Part shown: piece by piece, positions 21,964-30,839 of the stretch | Position numbering within the stretch: position 1 is the stretch's first letter | Layout of the letters: the number at the start of each line of letters is the position of its first letter | Notes under the pieces: generated by a model | The model's database searches: none | What the model saw: only the letters and a program-made list of their open reading frames with translations | Told to the model about the DNA's origin: nothing | Program-made: the position numbers and the translations under genes | DNA from: Kiritimatiellia bacterium | Lineage (GTDB): Bacteria > Verrucomicrobiota > Kiritimatiellia > RFP12 > UBA1067 | Direction: 5' to 3' | Length of the DNA: 33,776 nucleotides | NCBI GenBank assembly: GCA_017650345.1 | Contig: JAGCFB010000065.1 | Location: forward strand, 1-33,776

Positions 21964-22368
21964 TTATTCGTCGCCGGACACCCGCCGGCGCGCGGCCTTC
22001 TTCGCGGACTGCGCATGCTTGTCGTCCAGCATCCTCTGCTTCTGCCGGCGGCTGCGCCTGCGCTTCTGCCGGCGCACCTTCTCCGCAGCCTGCCGCGCGG
22101 CGCTCTTCCTCTTGTGCTCGCGCTCGAGGATCGCCTCCGCGAGCATCCGCCGCGCAAGCCAGCGGTTCGTCTCGCGGCTGCGCGTCTCGCCGCAGCGCAC
22201 CATCAGTCCGCTCGGACCGTGCGCGAGCCTGACGACGTTGGACGTCTTGTTCGTCTTCTGTCCGCCCGGCCCGCCGCCGAGGATGAAGCTCTCCTCGAGG
22301 TCCTCCTCGAAGATGCACGCCTCCTCCATCAGCTCCCTGATGCAGTCTATCGTCTCCGGCGAGATCAT
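21964..22368 (-). CDS. Short class I release-factor-like protein (GGQ domain only)
   Basis: The 134-residue protein contains the peptidyl-tRNA hydrolysis motif FILGGGPGGQKTNKTSNVVR (GGQ at 35-37), followed by MVRCGETRSRETNRWLARRM and a very basic tail (KVRRQKRRRSRRQKQR). It lacks the codon-recognition domains of RF1 and RF2. Short GGQ proteins of this type (ArfB-like and relatives) free peptides from stalled ribosomes; a function in ribosome rescue is inferred. I chose the ATG at 22368 (MISPETIDCI), which overlaps the stop of the DUF2062 gene by 4 bases. Upstream in-frame sequence is a shadow of that gene. Confidence 0.82.
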   Translation of the reverse strand: MISPETIDCIRELMEEACIFEEDLEESFILGGGPGGQKTNKTSNVVRLAHGPSGLMVRCGETRSRETNRWLARRMLAEAILEREHKRKSAARQAAEKVRRQKRRRSRRQKQRMLDDKHAQSAKKAARRRVSGDE

Positions 22369-22862
22369 CCCCGCCCCTCGTCCGGCGCGGACAGCCTGCG
22401 CGCCACCTTCTCGCGGTGCCTCACAACGAGCCGCTTGACGAAGAAGTACGTGATCGGCGTCATTATGATCGCGAGCAGGAAACCGCCCAGGAAGAAGGAC
22501 GCCATGACCTCCGCCCCAAGCCTGCGGACGGACGACCAGCACCACTCCGTCTCGGCCAGCTTCGAGTAGGTGAGCGACCCGCCGAAGAGGAGCTTGTTGA
22601 CGACGAACGTCTGCGCGGGATAGATGAAGAATATCGTTATCGGGTTGGTGATGAACGTCCCTAGCGTCGCGCCGAACTTCGACACGCGCATCATCATCGC
22701 AAGCGGAATCGCGATGATGAGCTGAATCCCGAACGGAATCGAGCAGCCGATGAACATCCCGAGCGCCCACCCTCCGGCGATGTCCTCGGGCGGAAGCCTC
22801 TCCTTGAGTATCTTCCGCCTGAGGAACGCGAGCCGTCCGAGGAATAGGCGCTTCGTCTTCAT
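22365..22862 (-). CDS. DUF2062 membrane protein
   Basis: The 165-residue protein has the DUF2062 layout: a basic N-terminus (RLAFLRRKILKERLPPEDIA), then GGWALGMFIGCSIPFGIQLI, FITNPITIFFIYPAQ and a last pair of hydrophobic segments (~115-145). The PFG-x-Q and TNP motifs are family hallmarks. It is an inner-membrane protein of unknown function. The gene lies between DUF1015 (3-base gap) and the release-factor-like gene (4-base overlap). Confidence 0.85.
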   Translation of the reverse strand: MKTKRLFLGRLAFLRRKILKERLPPEDIAGGWALGMFIGCSIPFGIQLIIAIPLAMMMRVSKFGATLGTFITNPITIFFIYPAQTFVVNKLLFGGSLTYSKLAETEWCWSSVRRLGAEVMASFFLGGFLLAIIMTPITYFFVKRLVVRHREKVARRLSAPDEGRG

Positions 22863-22865
22863 CCG

Positions 22866-24059
22866 CTACACCTTGTGGACGAACAGGCCCGAGCGCAGCT
22901 TCGGCTCGAACCACGTCGATTTCGGCGGCATGATCGCCCCGGCGTCCGCTATCGCCATCATCTCGCCGACGGTGACCGGCTCCATGGCGAACGCGACGGC
23001 GTACTCCCCGGAATCAACCTTCGCGGCAAGCGCCGCATCGCCGCGTATGCCGCCCATGAATGAAATCTTCGGACTCGTCCTCGGGTCGTCAATCCCCAAA
23101 ACCGGGGCGAGAAGCCTGTCCTGGAGATACGAGACGTCGAGCGACTCGACCGGCCCCGCGCCCTCCGGAATGCTCCATGAAAGGTCCGTCCACCTGCCGT
23201 CCATGTACATGCGGCAGTTGCGCTCGCCCTTCGCGCCGACCGCGAACGACTTCGCGAGCGCGGACATGAACTCATCGGAGGAAAGTCCGTTGAGGCTCTT
23301 CACGAGCCTGTTATACGGCAGGATTTTAAGCTGGCTCGCAGGGAACGCGACCGCCAGGAAGTAGCGGCTCTCGCCCTCGAAGCCGCGCGCCTGCGCGTAG
23401 CGCGAGGCCGCCGCGCTCCTGTGGTGCCCGTCCGCGATGTACGCAACGGGAATGCGCGCGAAGAGCTCCTGGAGCTCGTCCGCCATGCAGCTCGAACCGG
23501 ACGCGATCTCCCAGACCGTGTGGCGGATTCCGTCTGGCGCCGTGAAGTCGTAGAGCGGCGCCTCGCGGCACGCGCGGAAGACGATCGCGTCGATGGCAGC
23601 GTCGTCGCGGTATGTGAGGAAGGCCGGGCCCGTGTGCGCGCCCAGCGTCTCGATATGGCGCGTGCGGTCGTCCTCCTTGTCCTTGCGCGTCTTCTCGTGC
23701 TGCTTGAGGATCCCCGCGAGATACTCCTTCGTGTCGAAGGTCGCGACGATGCCGGTCTGCTCGTGACGGCCCATCGTCTGGCGGTAGGCGTAGAACCTTG
23801 GCTCCGCGTCCTGGACGAGCGTGCCGGACGCCTCGAGGGCGTCGAGGGCCCTGCGCGCCTGCGCGTACGCCTCCGGCGACGAGGGGTCCGTGCCGTCCGC
23901 GAGGTCGATCTCCGGACGCGAGACGTGGAGGAAGCTCTTCGGGTTGCCGGCCGCGAGCGCCTTCGCCTCGGCGGCGTCAACCACATCATACGGAACGGAC
24001 GCGACAAGTGCCGCGTCCGCAACGTTCGGCCTGAGGGCCGCGAAAGGTCTGATAGTCAT
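22866..24059 (-). CDS. DUF1015 family protein
   Basis: The 397-residue length matches the family. Signatures: IRPFAALRPN at the start, VASVPYDVVDAAEAKALAAG, HEKTRKDKEDDRTRH (~121-135) and the most conserved block VAYIADGHHRSAAASRYA (~205-222), whose His-His-Arg looks like a binding or catalytic site. The biochemical role is unknown; in other bacteria members often sit near serA, which is not the case here. It follows the repeat protein gene by 6 bases and precedes DUF2062 by 3, so it is in an operon starting at 24647. Confidence 0.88.
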   Translation of the reverse strand: MTIRPFAALRPNVADAALVASVPYDVVDAAEAKALAAGNPKSFLHVSRPEIDLADGTDPSSPEAYAQARRALDALEASGTLVQDAEPRFYAYRQTMGRHEQTGIVATFDTKEYLAGILKQHEKTRKDKEDDRTRHIETLGAHTGPAFLTYRDDAAIDAIVFRACREAPLYDFTAPDGIRHTVWEIASGSSCMADELQELFARIPVAYIADGHHRSAAASRYAQARGFEGESRYFLAVAFPASQLKILPYNRLVKSLNGLSSDEFMSALAKSFAVGAKGERNCRMYMDGRWTDLSWSIPEGAGPVESLDVSYLQDRLLAPVLGIDDPRTSPKISFMGGIRGDAALAAKVDSGEYAVAFAMEPVTVGEMMAIADAGAIMPPKSTWFEPKLRSGLFVHKV

Positions 24060-24065
24060 GTCCTG

Positions 24066-24647
24066 TCAGAAGCCGACGTTCACGAGCGGGCAGAACTGGA
24101 TCTCCGCGCAGCGGATGACGTTGACGATGCCGACCTGGAGGCCGTACATCTCCTCGGCGCGATTGATGAGGCCGACCTGGACGCCCTCGATGACGCCGGC
24201 CGTGTTGATGACGCCGACCTGCGCGCCGCGGAGGGAGCCGGCCTCGTTCCAGATGCCGACCTGGCCGCCGATCATGTCGGCCTGCGACACGGTGTTGTAG
24301 ATGCCGCACTGGATGCCGGCCATGGAGTCCTTGACGTGGTTCCTGAGAAGGCTGCACATGAAGCCCTCGAAGTGCTGCGCGCGGCCCCAGAGGCCGATGT
24401 CGAATCCCGTGACGCTCTCGTGCTTGACGGAGAACGGAACCGTCACGCGCAGGCCGACGACGTCGGGAGTCCTGTCGGCCGAGGGAATCTCGGAGACGAC
24501 GAGGAACGCGGGCCATACGGCGACGTCCTTCTGCTGCGTCTCGACGACGAGCTGGTTGTCGAAAACGTCGTCACCGGCGTCATCGTCGTCCGCGAAGGCG
24601 GGAACGGCAAGGGCTGCGACAATGGCGAAAGCTAGCAACTTCTTCAT
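24066..24647 (-). CDS. Exported protein with 14-residue GxQxGxxN repeats (LA_2272-like)
   Basis: The 193-residue protein has a signal peptide (MKKLLAFAIVAALAVPAFA, cleavage after ~19), an acidic start (DDDDAGDD) and a repeat region. The repeats are GIQCGIYN (111), GGQVGIWN (127), GAQVGVIN (141), GVQVGLIN (155) and GLQVGIVN (169), with a 14-residue step after the first; GFDIGLWG (81) and GFMCSLL (95) are probable diverged copies. This matches the LA_2272-type surface repeat family and suggests a beta-solenoid or beta-barrel-like fold in the periplasm or outer membrane. Function is unknown. TATAAT (24676-24681 reversed) and AGAGGAG precede the ATG. Confidence 0.8.
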   Translation of the reverse strand: MKKLLAFAIVAALAVPAFADDDDAGDDVFDNQLVVETQQKDVAVWPAFLVVSEIPSADRTPDVVGLRVTVPFSVKHESVTGFDIGLWGRAQHFEGFMCSLLRNHVKDSMAGIQCGIYNTVSQADMIGGQVGIWNEAGSLRGAQVGVINTAGVIEGVQVGLINRAEEMYGLQVGIVNVIRCAEIQFCPLVNVGF

Positions 24648-24675
24648 TTGAGTCTCCTCTGTTTGTGTTAATGAG

Positions 24676-24681
24676 ATTATA
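24676..24681 (-). promoter_or_regulatory. -10 box of the repeat-protein operon
   Basis: On the - strand TATAAT ends 28 bases before the ATG at 24647. Unlike most promoters in the window it lacks the upstream TG. GAGGAG stands before the start codon. It should drive the repeat protein, DUF1015, DUF2062 and the release-factor-like gene. Confidence 0.5.
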
Positions 24682-24707
24682 TGCTATTTTGCGGAATAAT
24701 GCAAGTG

Positions 24708-25202
24708 TCAATTGATGGTGACGCGGCGGATGACCACCGGCTCCTCCGGGACGTTCTGGTGGGGGCCGCTGTATCCGGTCTTCACCTTCGCGATCGCGTC
24801 CACCACGTCCATGCCGTCCGTTACAGCCCCGAAAACGGCGTAGCCGAACCCCTGCGGCGTCGGCGACGTGAAGTCGAGGAAGTCGTTGTCCACCAGGTTG
24901 ATGAAGAACTGGCTCGTCGCGGAATCGACGACCATCGTGCGGGCCATCGCGATGGTGCCGCGCGCGTTCTTGAGTCCGTTCATCGCCTCGTTGCGGATCG
25001 GCGCGCGCGTCGGCTTCTGGTTCATGTCCCTGGTGAAGCCGCCGCCCTGGATCATGAATCCGTCGATCACGCGGTGGAATATCGTTCCGTCGTAGTGTCC
25101 GGACTTCGCGTACTCCACGAAGTTGCGGACCGTCTCGGGCGCCTTGCCCTCGTCGAGCGCGATCGTTATCGTGCCCATGCTGGTCTCTACCGTAGCCTTC
25201 AT
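24708..25202 (-). CDS. Cyclophilin-type peptidyl-prolyl cis-trans isomerase
   Basis: The 164-residue protein has the single cyclophilin domain: [60 protein letters not shown] and [25 protein letters not shown]...QGG contains the catalytic arginine. No signal peptide is present, so it should act in the cytoplasm (PpiB-like). I chose the ATG at 25202, 1 base after the gatA stop, with AAGGT upstream; an ATG at 25214 inside gatA is also possible. It is cotranscribed with gatA. Confidence 0.93.
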   Translation of the reverse strand: MKATVETSMGTITIALDEGKAPETVRNFVEYAKSGHYDGTIFHRVIDGFMIQGGGFTRDMNQKPTRAPIRNEAMNGLKNARGTIAMARTMVVDSATSQFFINLVDNDFLDFTSPTPQGFGYAVFGAVTDGMDVVDAIAKVKTGYSGPHQNVPEEPVVIRRVTIN

Positions 25203-25203
25203 C

Positions 25204-26610
25204 TTACCTTGCAACCTCCTCGAATGCCTTGCAGACCTTCAGCAGCCTGTCTTCCCGGAAACCGTCGCATATGAACTGCACGCCGACGGGAAGCCCGCCC
25301 TCGCGCGTGAAGCCCGCCGGGACGGACGCCGCGCAGATCCCGGCGAGCGACGCCGGGATGGTGAACAGGTCGTTGAGATACATCGTGAGCGGATCCTGCA
25401 CCTCGCCAAGGCGGAACGCCGGCGTAGGCGCGCACGGCGTCAGGAGCGCGTCGCACTTTTTGAACGCCTCGTCGAAGTCGCGCTTGATGAGCGTGCGGAC
25501 CTTCAGCGCCTTAGTGTAGTAGGCGTCCTGGTAGCCGCTCGAAAGGACGAACGTGCCGATGATGATGCGGCGCTTCACCTCGGGCCCGAAGCCCTCCGCG
25601 CGCGACTTAGCGTAAAGCGAGTACACGTCCTTCGCCGCCGCGCTGCGGTGCCCGTAGCGGACGCCGTCGAAGCGCGCGAGGTTCGCGCTCGCCTCCGCCG
25701 GCGCCACGATGTAATAGACCGCCATCGCATGCTCGGTGTGGGGGAGCGAGACCTCGACGAGCTCCGCGCCCGCAGCCTCGCACTTCTTCACGGACTCCTC
25801 GGTTATGCGCCTCACCTCGGAGTCGATGCCCTTCACTTCGAAATACTCCTTGGGGAGTCCGAGCCTCACGCCCTTCAGGCTCGCACCCTCCAGCCCCGCC
25901 GCGTAGTCCGGCACGGGATCCTTCGGCGTCGTGCCGTCCATCTCGTCGTGCCCGGCAAGCGCCTTGAGGAGGATCGCGGAGTCCTCGACGGACTTCGTCA
26001 TCGGCCCGACCTGGTCGAGGGAGCTCGCGAACGCCGTGACGCCGTAGCGGCTGACGCGTCCGTAGCTCGGCTTCACGCCCACGCAGTTGCAGAAGCTCGC
26101 CGGCTGGCGGATCGACCCGCCCGTGTCCGTGCCGAGCGCCGCGATGCACATGTCGCCGCCGACCGCCGCCGCGCTGCCGCCGGACGATCCGCCCGGGACG
26201 CGCTCCAGGTCGTAGGGGTTGCGGGTGACGCAAAGCGCGGAGTTCTCGGTCGAGGACCCCATCGCGAACTCGTCCATGTTGACGCGTCCGCACGGGATGA
26301 ATCCGTTCGCCTTCAGGTTCCTGACGACCGTCGCGTCGTATGTCGAGCGGTAGCCGAGCAGGATCTTCGACCCGCACGTGCACGGCTGCCCACGCACGTT
26401 GATGAGGTCCTTGATCGCGATCGGCACCGACTTCGGATTCTCGGCCGCGAGCGCGAGCGCCTGCTCTTCGTCGAAAGTGACGTACGCGCCCACCGCGGCG
26501 TTTCTGTCGCGGTAGCGCGCTATGATCGAATTGACAAGGTCGGTCGATGTGAACTCGCCCTTCGCGAGCCCCTCCTGCGCCGCCTTGATTCCCAGTTCGT
26601 AGAGTTCCAT
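25204..26610 (-). CDS. gatA: Aspartyl/glutamyl-tRNA(Asn/Gln) amidotransferase subunit A
   Basis: GatA releases ammonia from glutamine for the transamidation of Glu-tRNA(Gln) or Asp-tRNA(Asn). The 468-residue protein has the amidase-signature triad: Lys67 ([12 protein letters not shown]), Ser142 ([13 protein letters not shown]) and Ser166 ([16 protein letters not shown]). [20 protein letters not shown] and [12 protein letters not shown] are typical of GatA and not of other amidases. gatB and gatC are not in the window. It is expressed from a promoter that overlaps the stop codon of the debranching-enzyme gene. Confidence 0.95.
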   Translation of the reverse strand: MELYELGIKAAQEGLAKGEFTSTDLVNSIIARYRDRNAAVGAYVTFDEEQALALAAENPKSVPIAIKDLINVRGQPCTCGSKILLGYRSTYDATVVRNLKANGFIPCGRVNMDEFAMGSSTENSALCVTRNPYDLERVPGGSSGGSAAAVGGDMCIAALGTDTGGSIRQPASFCNCVGVKPSYGRVSRYGVTAFASSLDQVGPMTKSVEDSAILLKALAGHDEMDGTTPKDPVPDYAAGLEGASLKGVRLGLPKEYFEVKGIDSEVRRITEESVKKCEAAGAELVEVSLPHTEHAMAVYYIVAPAEASANLARFDGVRYGHRSAAAKDVYSLYAKSRAEGFGPEVKRRIIIGTFVLSSGYQDAYYTKALKVRTLIKRDFDEAFKKCDALLTPCAPTPAFRLGEVQDPLTMYLNDLFTIPASLAGICAASVPAGFTREGGLPVGVQFICDGFREDRLLKVCKAFEEVAR

Positions 26611-26621
26611 ATGTCCCTAAT

Positions 26622-26630
26622 ATTTTATCA
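26622..26630 (-). promoter_or_regulatory. Extended -10 promoter of gatA overlapping the upstream stop codon
   Basis: On the - strand this reads TGATAAAAT. Its TGA is at the same time the stop codon of the debranching-enzyme gene (26628-26630). The -10 ends 11 bases before the gatA ATG, so the leader should be about 4-5 bases. An AGGG sits in this gap but would be at the very 5' end of the mRNA or outside it. Confidence 0.55.
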
Positions 26631-29600
26631 AATTTTCGCGGACGGTGGAGGAACGCACGAAAAATGTCCGCCCTTGCCGGGACCGCCCAGCCTCAGCCAG
26701 ACGCGGAGGAGCTCGGACACGCTCCACGCCTGAGCAGCGCACCCCTTCTGCGCGTGCGGCGCGTCGCCGTCCGCGATCTCGCTGATGTGTCCGATGCAGC
26801 CGACGTTCAGGTTCTCGACGGCGGACGCAAGGAGCTGCAGCGCCGTCTCCGGCTTCGCCGCGCCCGTCATCGCGAGCGCCTCCGCGTAGAGCGGGAACGG
26901 CCAGGCCCAGACCGTGCCGTTGTGGTACGCCGGCTTGCGCTCCGTGTCCTCGTCGCCAGCGTAAACGCCCTTGTAGAGGTAGTGCTCCGCGCTCAGCGAG
27001 CGGATTCCGCCGGGAACGAGAAGCTCCTCGGTCGCGGAGAGGATCGACCTGTCGTCGAGGATCCCCAGCGTGAGCAGGAAGAGCTGGTTCGGACGCACCG
27101 CCGCGTCGGGGACCGCGTCCTCCGCGCGCTCGCCTCCGGGCGCCGCGAGGCAGTCGCAGTAGCCGGGTCCGTTCGGATCCTTGAAAAGCCTCTTGAGGTT
27201 CGAGAGCGCCTTGTCTGCGAGCTTGTCGCGTCCGAGATACCTGAGCGCGGATATCCAGAGCGCCTGGATGTCCACCGGGTAGCCGACGCGAGGCGTGCAC
27301 GCGGGATAGTTCGTGTCCATCCACGTGAAGTGGGACGGGGACCAGACGAGCGCCGAGTCGGGATCCATCTTGATACCGTTCGGCGTCCCCGAGATGTAGT
27401 GGTCCACGATCGACTCGCACGTCGCCTTCAGCGTCGAAATGTCGGGACGCCCGGCGCCGGCCGGTTCTCCAACCGGTGTGTCGGGTCCCGGAATGTCGGG
27501 GACGGGAAGCTCGAGGACGTCCGGCTTTCCGGCCACGGGCCTCGCGGGCCTGCGGTCGCGGGACTCCGACACCGCCGCCTCGACCTCCTCGACGCACCTG
27601 ATGAACCAGAGCTGAGCGTCCGTCGTGTCGCGGTTGCCCGCCGTCGAGCCGTAGATGATGTTCGGAAGCGTCCCGTTCTCCTCGAACGCTGCGAACGCCT
27701 TGAGTATCTTGACGGAGTCGTCGATCATTCCGGCGGCGATCATGCCGCGCATGAAGATGAACGTGTCGCGCCCCCAGTCGAGGAACCACGGGTACCCGGC
27801 TATCACCGTCTTGAGGTCGTCGCGCTTGACGATGAACAGCTCCATCGCCTGTCGCAGCTCCTCCGCGAGCGGAAGCGTCGCCGGGCGCGCGAGGGGCGGA
27901 AGCCTGTGCGAGGCGATGCTCGCGAGGAGGTTCGACGGCCACTCCTCGATCTTCCCGAACTTGAACCTGGGCTCCATGGACGCCGCACCGTCCCCTTCCG
28001 CCCCGCCGGACCTCCTTTCGAGCTCGCCGACGATCTCCACGGCGTCGCCGACCTTGAGGTCGGCGGATATCCACCCGGGGCTGAACAGGTCGCCCGCCGA
28101 GTCCTGTCCGCGAGCGGACTCCTCGGGATGCGGGACGTTGTACTCCCACTGCGGCTCGTGGTGGTAGGTGCCGCCGGAGACGGACATCCTGAAGCTGTCG
28201 TCGTAGGGACGGAACACGAACCCGTCGTCCGTCGGGGCGACGCTCCTCGGGAAGAGGTCCTCGAGCCCGGCGTACGCCTTCGTCGCCGAGTGGAAGCTGC
28301 GCCACTCGATGTCCGGCCTGAATACGAGCCTCACCTGGTCTCCCACGTCGTCCTCGCCCGCGTCCGTGCGCACGACCCTCATGCGAGCGACGTTGCGCCC
28401 CTCGTCCAGCGAAAGCGTGAAGACGAACTCCGTCGTCTTGCCCATTCCGCACTGCACGTGGAACTCCCACTCCGCGAAGCGGCCCGCCGGGTCCGCCGTG
28501 AAGCGCTTGGTGCAGCGGTTGTCGAACTCGCGCAGGTACCCTTCGCGCTGGAGCCAGCAGCGCGTGCGCGTCCACAGGTTGAGGCGGTCGGACGGGCAGT
28601 TCGGGTTGGGGTTCGCGGCGAGTATCGCGTCGTACTGGCTTGCGACCGTGCCCCAGCCGATGCGCATCTGCGAGGCCGCGCCGGCGCCGTTGGAGAGGAT
28701 CGTGCGGTATTCCGGCCTGCGCCTGATCTCGCCGCTGTCGAGCGCGACCTTCGCCTTGGCTAGCACGCTGGTCGGCGGGACCAGGAAGCGCGAGGACGTG
28801 CGCGTCGACTTTGGCTCGGTATAGACGATCATGGAGAGCTCCAGCTCGCGGCAGCGCGTTCCGTCGCCCTTGTAGTGCGGGGCGTCGAAGACGACGGAGT
28901 ATCCGTCCGCCGACGGACGCGAACGATAGACGCGCAGCGTCTTTCCTGTGGCCGGGTCGATAATGCGCATCCTGAAGTGGGACGGGGCGGTCATCTCGAC
29001 CCACTGGTTCTCCGGCACAACGAAATCTCGCCTGACGTCGCGCGGGAACTTCCAGTGGAAGAGCGCGTCCGGCCTCGCGTCCTCGGCCGGAACCCTGTGC
29101 CTCGAGGAGCGCGACATGCGCTTCTTCGCGGCTGCGCCGACGAGACAGAGGACCTGTCCGGGCGCAAGCCGCACAGGGCCGGTGACGGACACCTTGCGGT
29201 CCGTCACGAGATCGACCGTCTCGCGCTCGGGGAAGCGGTTGAGGTCCCATTCGATGTCCGCCGGCCTTCCGCAATCGAGGTTCGCGAGGACGAGGAGGCG
29301 GGAATACGGGTTCTCGGGATCGTACGAGGACGTGCGCACGACGGCGAGCGTGTTGCCCGTTCCGCGCGTGACGACCTCGAGGTGCGCCGCGCCCGAGAAG
29401 GACGGATGCGTGCCAAGGATGAAGTTGAGCTTCGATATGAGCTCGAGCATGTTGTCCTTGGCGCCCCAGTTCAGGTCGTTCTTGCCGTGGACGTCGATCT
29501 TCTCGCGGCAGTACCACTCGACGCCGTTCGCGATCCCCCACGCGCCCTGCCAGCTGAGGAGCGCAGCGAGCTGGACCCTAAGCCGCGCGTATGTCGTGCC

Positions 29601-30764
29601 GCCCTTCGCAAGCCTGTCGTTGTCGTGCGTCTCGGCGAAGTGGACGAGCGTTCCGTACTTCTCGCTGCGCTCGATCGCGCTGGGAAGGTACCACTCGAAC
29701 GCGCCGCGGTCGTAGGTCTGGAATATCTCGGAGTAGGCCCAGTCGAGGTTGGACTCGGTGAGGAGCCGGTCCGTGACCTTGAGCTCGCCGCCCAGGCCCT
29801 CGAGCATGAATATCGTGTCCGGGTACTCCTCGCGGACGCGAGCGACGATGTACTCCCAGGTCGCGGCGGGGATCATGTAGCCGGCGTCGCAGCGGAAGCC
29901 GTCCACGCCGTGGCGGCACCAGAAGAGGAACACGTCCGCCATGTACGAGCGGAGCTCGGGGTTGGAGTAGTCGAGCTCCACGAGGTCCGCCCACTTCACG
30001 CCCCACGCCCCCGGCGAGACGAAGTGCCCGTCCGCCTCGCGGTGGAACCAGTCCGGATGGTGCGTCTGGAGGGTCGATGCCCAGCCGGTGTGGTTAGCCG
30101 GGAGATCGACGAGGAAGAGTCCGCGCCTCGCGTGCACGGCGTCGATCAGCTCCTTGAACTGGTCGAGCGGGGTCGTGTACTCGTCGAACTCGGCCATGGA
30201 CGGATCGACGGAAAGGAAGTCGAGCGCGGCGAACGGACACCCGTACTCGCCCATGACGGCGTAGGTCGTGGGCACCGGGAACGGCGGAAGCGTCTGGACG
30301 ATGCGGAAGCCCATCGTGTCCATGATAACCGGAAGCCGGCGGACGATCTCGCGGAACGAGCCGAACTGGCGCGGGAAGACGGTGTAGATCGTGTTGCTGT
30401 GCCGCGTCTCGGCGCTCTCCACCTTTATGTGGGTGTTGCTGCCCTCGGGCCATTCGGGGACGTTGGACCCCTCGGGGAAGAAGCAGGCCTTTCCGGAGAA
30501 GACGCCCACCTCGTCCAGCGGAATCTCGGCGCTGAACACGCCCGGACGCACCTCGGGGAGCGGAATGTCCGTCCACGCGCGAGCGAGCGGCGTCTCTCCG
30601 CGCTCGGTCTCCGCGATGATCTCGTGGCGGCGGACGCGCTGACGGCCGATGTTCGTGCGGAAGGCGGCGCGGCCCGGACGCGGCGAGTCGAGCTCGAGCG
30701 TGACGGTCAGCGTGTCGCCTCTCCACTTCAGGATGAAGTCGTGCGGTGCGGGTGTTTGTCTCAT
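26628..30764 (-). CDS. Glycogen debranching enzyme-like GH13-GH133 fusion
   Basis: The 1378-residue cytoplasmic protein joins two glycan-active parts. Residues ~120-480 are a GH13 barrel with GVDGFRCDAGYM (nucleophile Asp293), FMLEGLGGE (acid/base Glu322) and FAETHDNDR (Asp381). Residues ~575-960 are beta-rich, like the N-terminal domain of bacterial debranching enzymes. Residues ~985-1360 are an (alpha/alpha)6 GH133 domain with GYPWFLDWGRDTFIFMRGM, HFTWMDTNYPACTPRVGYPV and AYHNGTVWAWPFPLYAEA. Together these parts resemble the two activities of eukaryotic debranching enzyme: 4-alpha-glucanotransferase and amylo-1,6-glucosidase. A Pro/Gly/Asp-rich insertion (~1066-1108, with PVPDIPGPDTPVGEP) interrupts the GH133 domain. 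There is no signal peptide. The ATG stands 9 bases after a -10 box with no ribosome site. Substrate (glycogen or imported maltodextrin) is inferred. Confidence 0.85.
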   Translation of the reverse strand: MRQTPAPHDFILKWRGDTLTVTLELDSPRPGRAAFRTNIGRQRVRRHEIIAETERGETPLARAWTDIPLPEVRPGVFSAEIPLDEVGVFSGKACFFPEGSNVPEWPEGSNTHIKVESAETRHSNTIYTVFPRQFGSFREIVRRLPVIMDTMGFRIVQTLPPFPVPTTYAVMGEYGCPFAALDFLSVDPSMAEFDEYTTPLDQFKELIDAVHARRGLFLVDLPANHTGWASTLQTHHPDWFHREADGHFVSPGAWGVKWADLVELDYSNPELRSYMADVFLFWCRHGVDGFRCDAGYMIPAATWEYIVARVREEYPDTIFMLEGLGGELKVTDRLLTESNLDWAYSEIFQTYDRGAFEWYLPSAIERSEKYGTLVHFAETHDNDRLAKGGTTYARLRVQLAALLSWQGAWGIANGVEWYCREKIDVHGKNDLNWGAKDNMLELISKLNFILGTHPSFSGAAHLEVVTRGTGNTLAVVRTSSYDPENPYSRLLVLANLDCGRPADIEWDLNRFPERETVDLVTDRKVSVTGPVRLAPGQVLCLVGAAAKKRMSRSSRHRVPAEDARPDALFHWKFPRDVRRDFVVPENQWVEMTAPSHFRMRIIDPATGKTLRVYRSRPSADGYSVVFDAPHYKGDGTRCRELELSMIVYTEPKSTRTSSRFLVPPTSVLAKAKVALDSGEIRRRPEYRTILSNGAGAASQMRIGWGTVASQYDAILAANPNPNCPSDRLNLWTRTRCWLQREGYLREFDNRCTKRFTADPAGRFAEWEFHVQCGMGKTTEFVFTLSLDEGRNVARMRVVRTDAGEDDVGDQVRLVFRPDIEWRSFHSATKAYAGLEDLFPRSVAPTDDGFVFRPYDDSFRMSVSGGTYHHEPQWEYNVPHPEESARGQDSAGDLFSPGWISADLKVGDAVEIVGELERRSGGAEGDGAASMEPRFKFGKIEEWPSNLLASIASHRLPPLARPATLPLAEELRQAMELFIVKRDDLKTVIAGYPWFLDWGRDTFIFMRGMIAAGMIDDSVKILKAFAAFEENGTLPNIIYGSTAGNRDTTDAQLWFIRCVEEVEAAVSESRDRRPARPVAGKPDVLELPVPDIPGPDTPVGEPAGAGRPDISTLKATCESIVDHYISGTPNGIKMDPDSALVWSPSHFTWMDTNYPACTPRVGYPVDIQALWISALRYLGRDKLADKALSNLKRLFKDPNGPGYCDCLAAPGGERAEDAVPDAAVRPNQLFLLTLGILDDRSILSATEELLVPGGIRSLSAEHYLYKGVYAGDEDTERKPAYHNGTVWAWPFPLYAEALAMTGAAKPETALQLLASAVENLNVGCIGHISEIADGDAPHAQKGCAAQAWSVSELLRVWLRLGGPGKGGHFSCVPPPSAKI

Positions 30765-30773
30765 GATTGCAAT

Positions 30774-30782
30774 ATTATAGCA
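30774..30782 (-). promoter_or_regulatory. Extended -10 promoter of the debranching-enzyme gene, leaderless geometry
   Basis: On the - strand this is TGCTATAAT, a perfect extended -10. Only 9 bases (ATTGCAATC) separate it from the ATG at 30764 and no Shine-Dalgarno sequence fits. The rest of the gap to the glycosidase stop (30783-30839) is GC-rich with a short stem (GGGCG/CGCCC) but no T-run directly after it. Confidence 0.6.
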
Positions 30783-30839
30783 AGATTGAGTAAAAGAATC
30801 CAGAATCCCGAACCCCGGCGGGCGGCCGGTCGCCCCGGC

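Noticed and set aside
25123-26733. 536-codon + strand frame
   Set aside because: It is antisense to gatA and the cyclophilin gene and has shadow composition.
30783-30839. Rho-independent terminator between the glycosidase and the debranching-enzyme genes
   Set aside because: There is a short GC stem (GGGCG/CGCCC) but the nearest T-rich run is about 20 bases further on, so the structure is not convincing.
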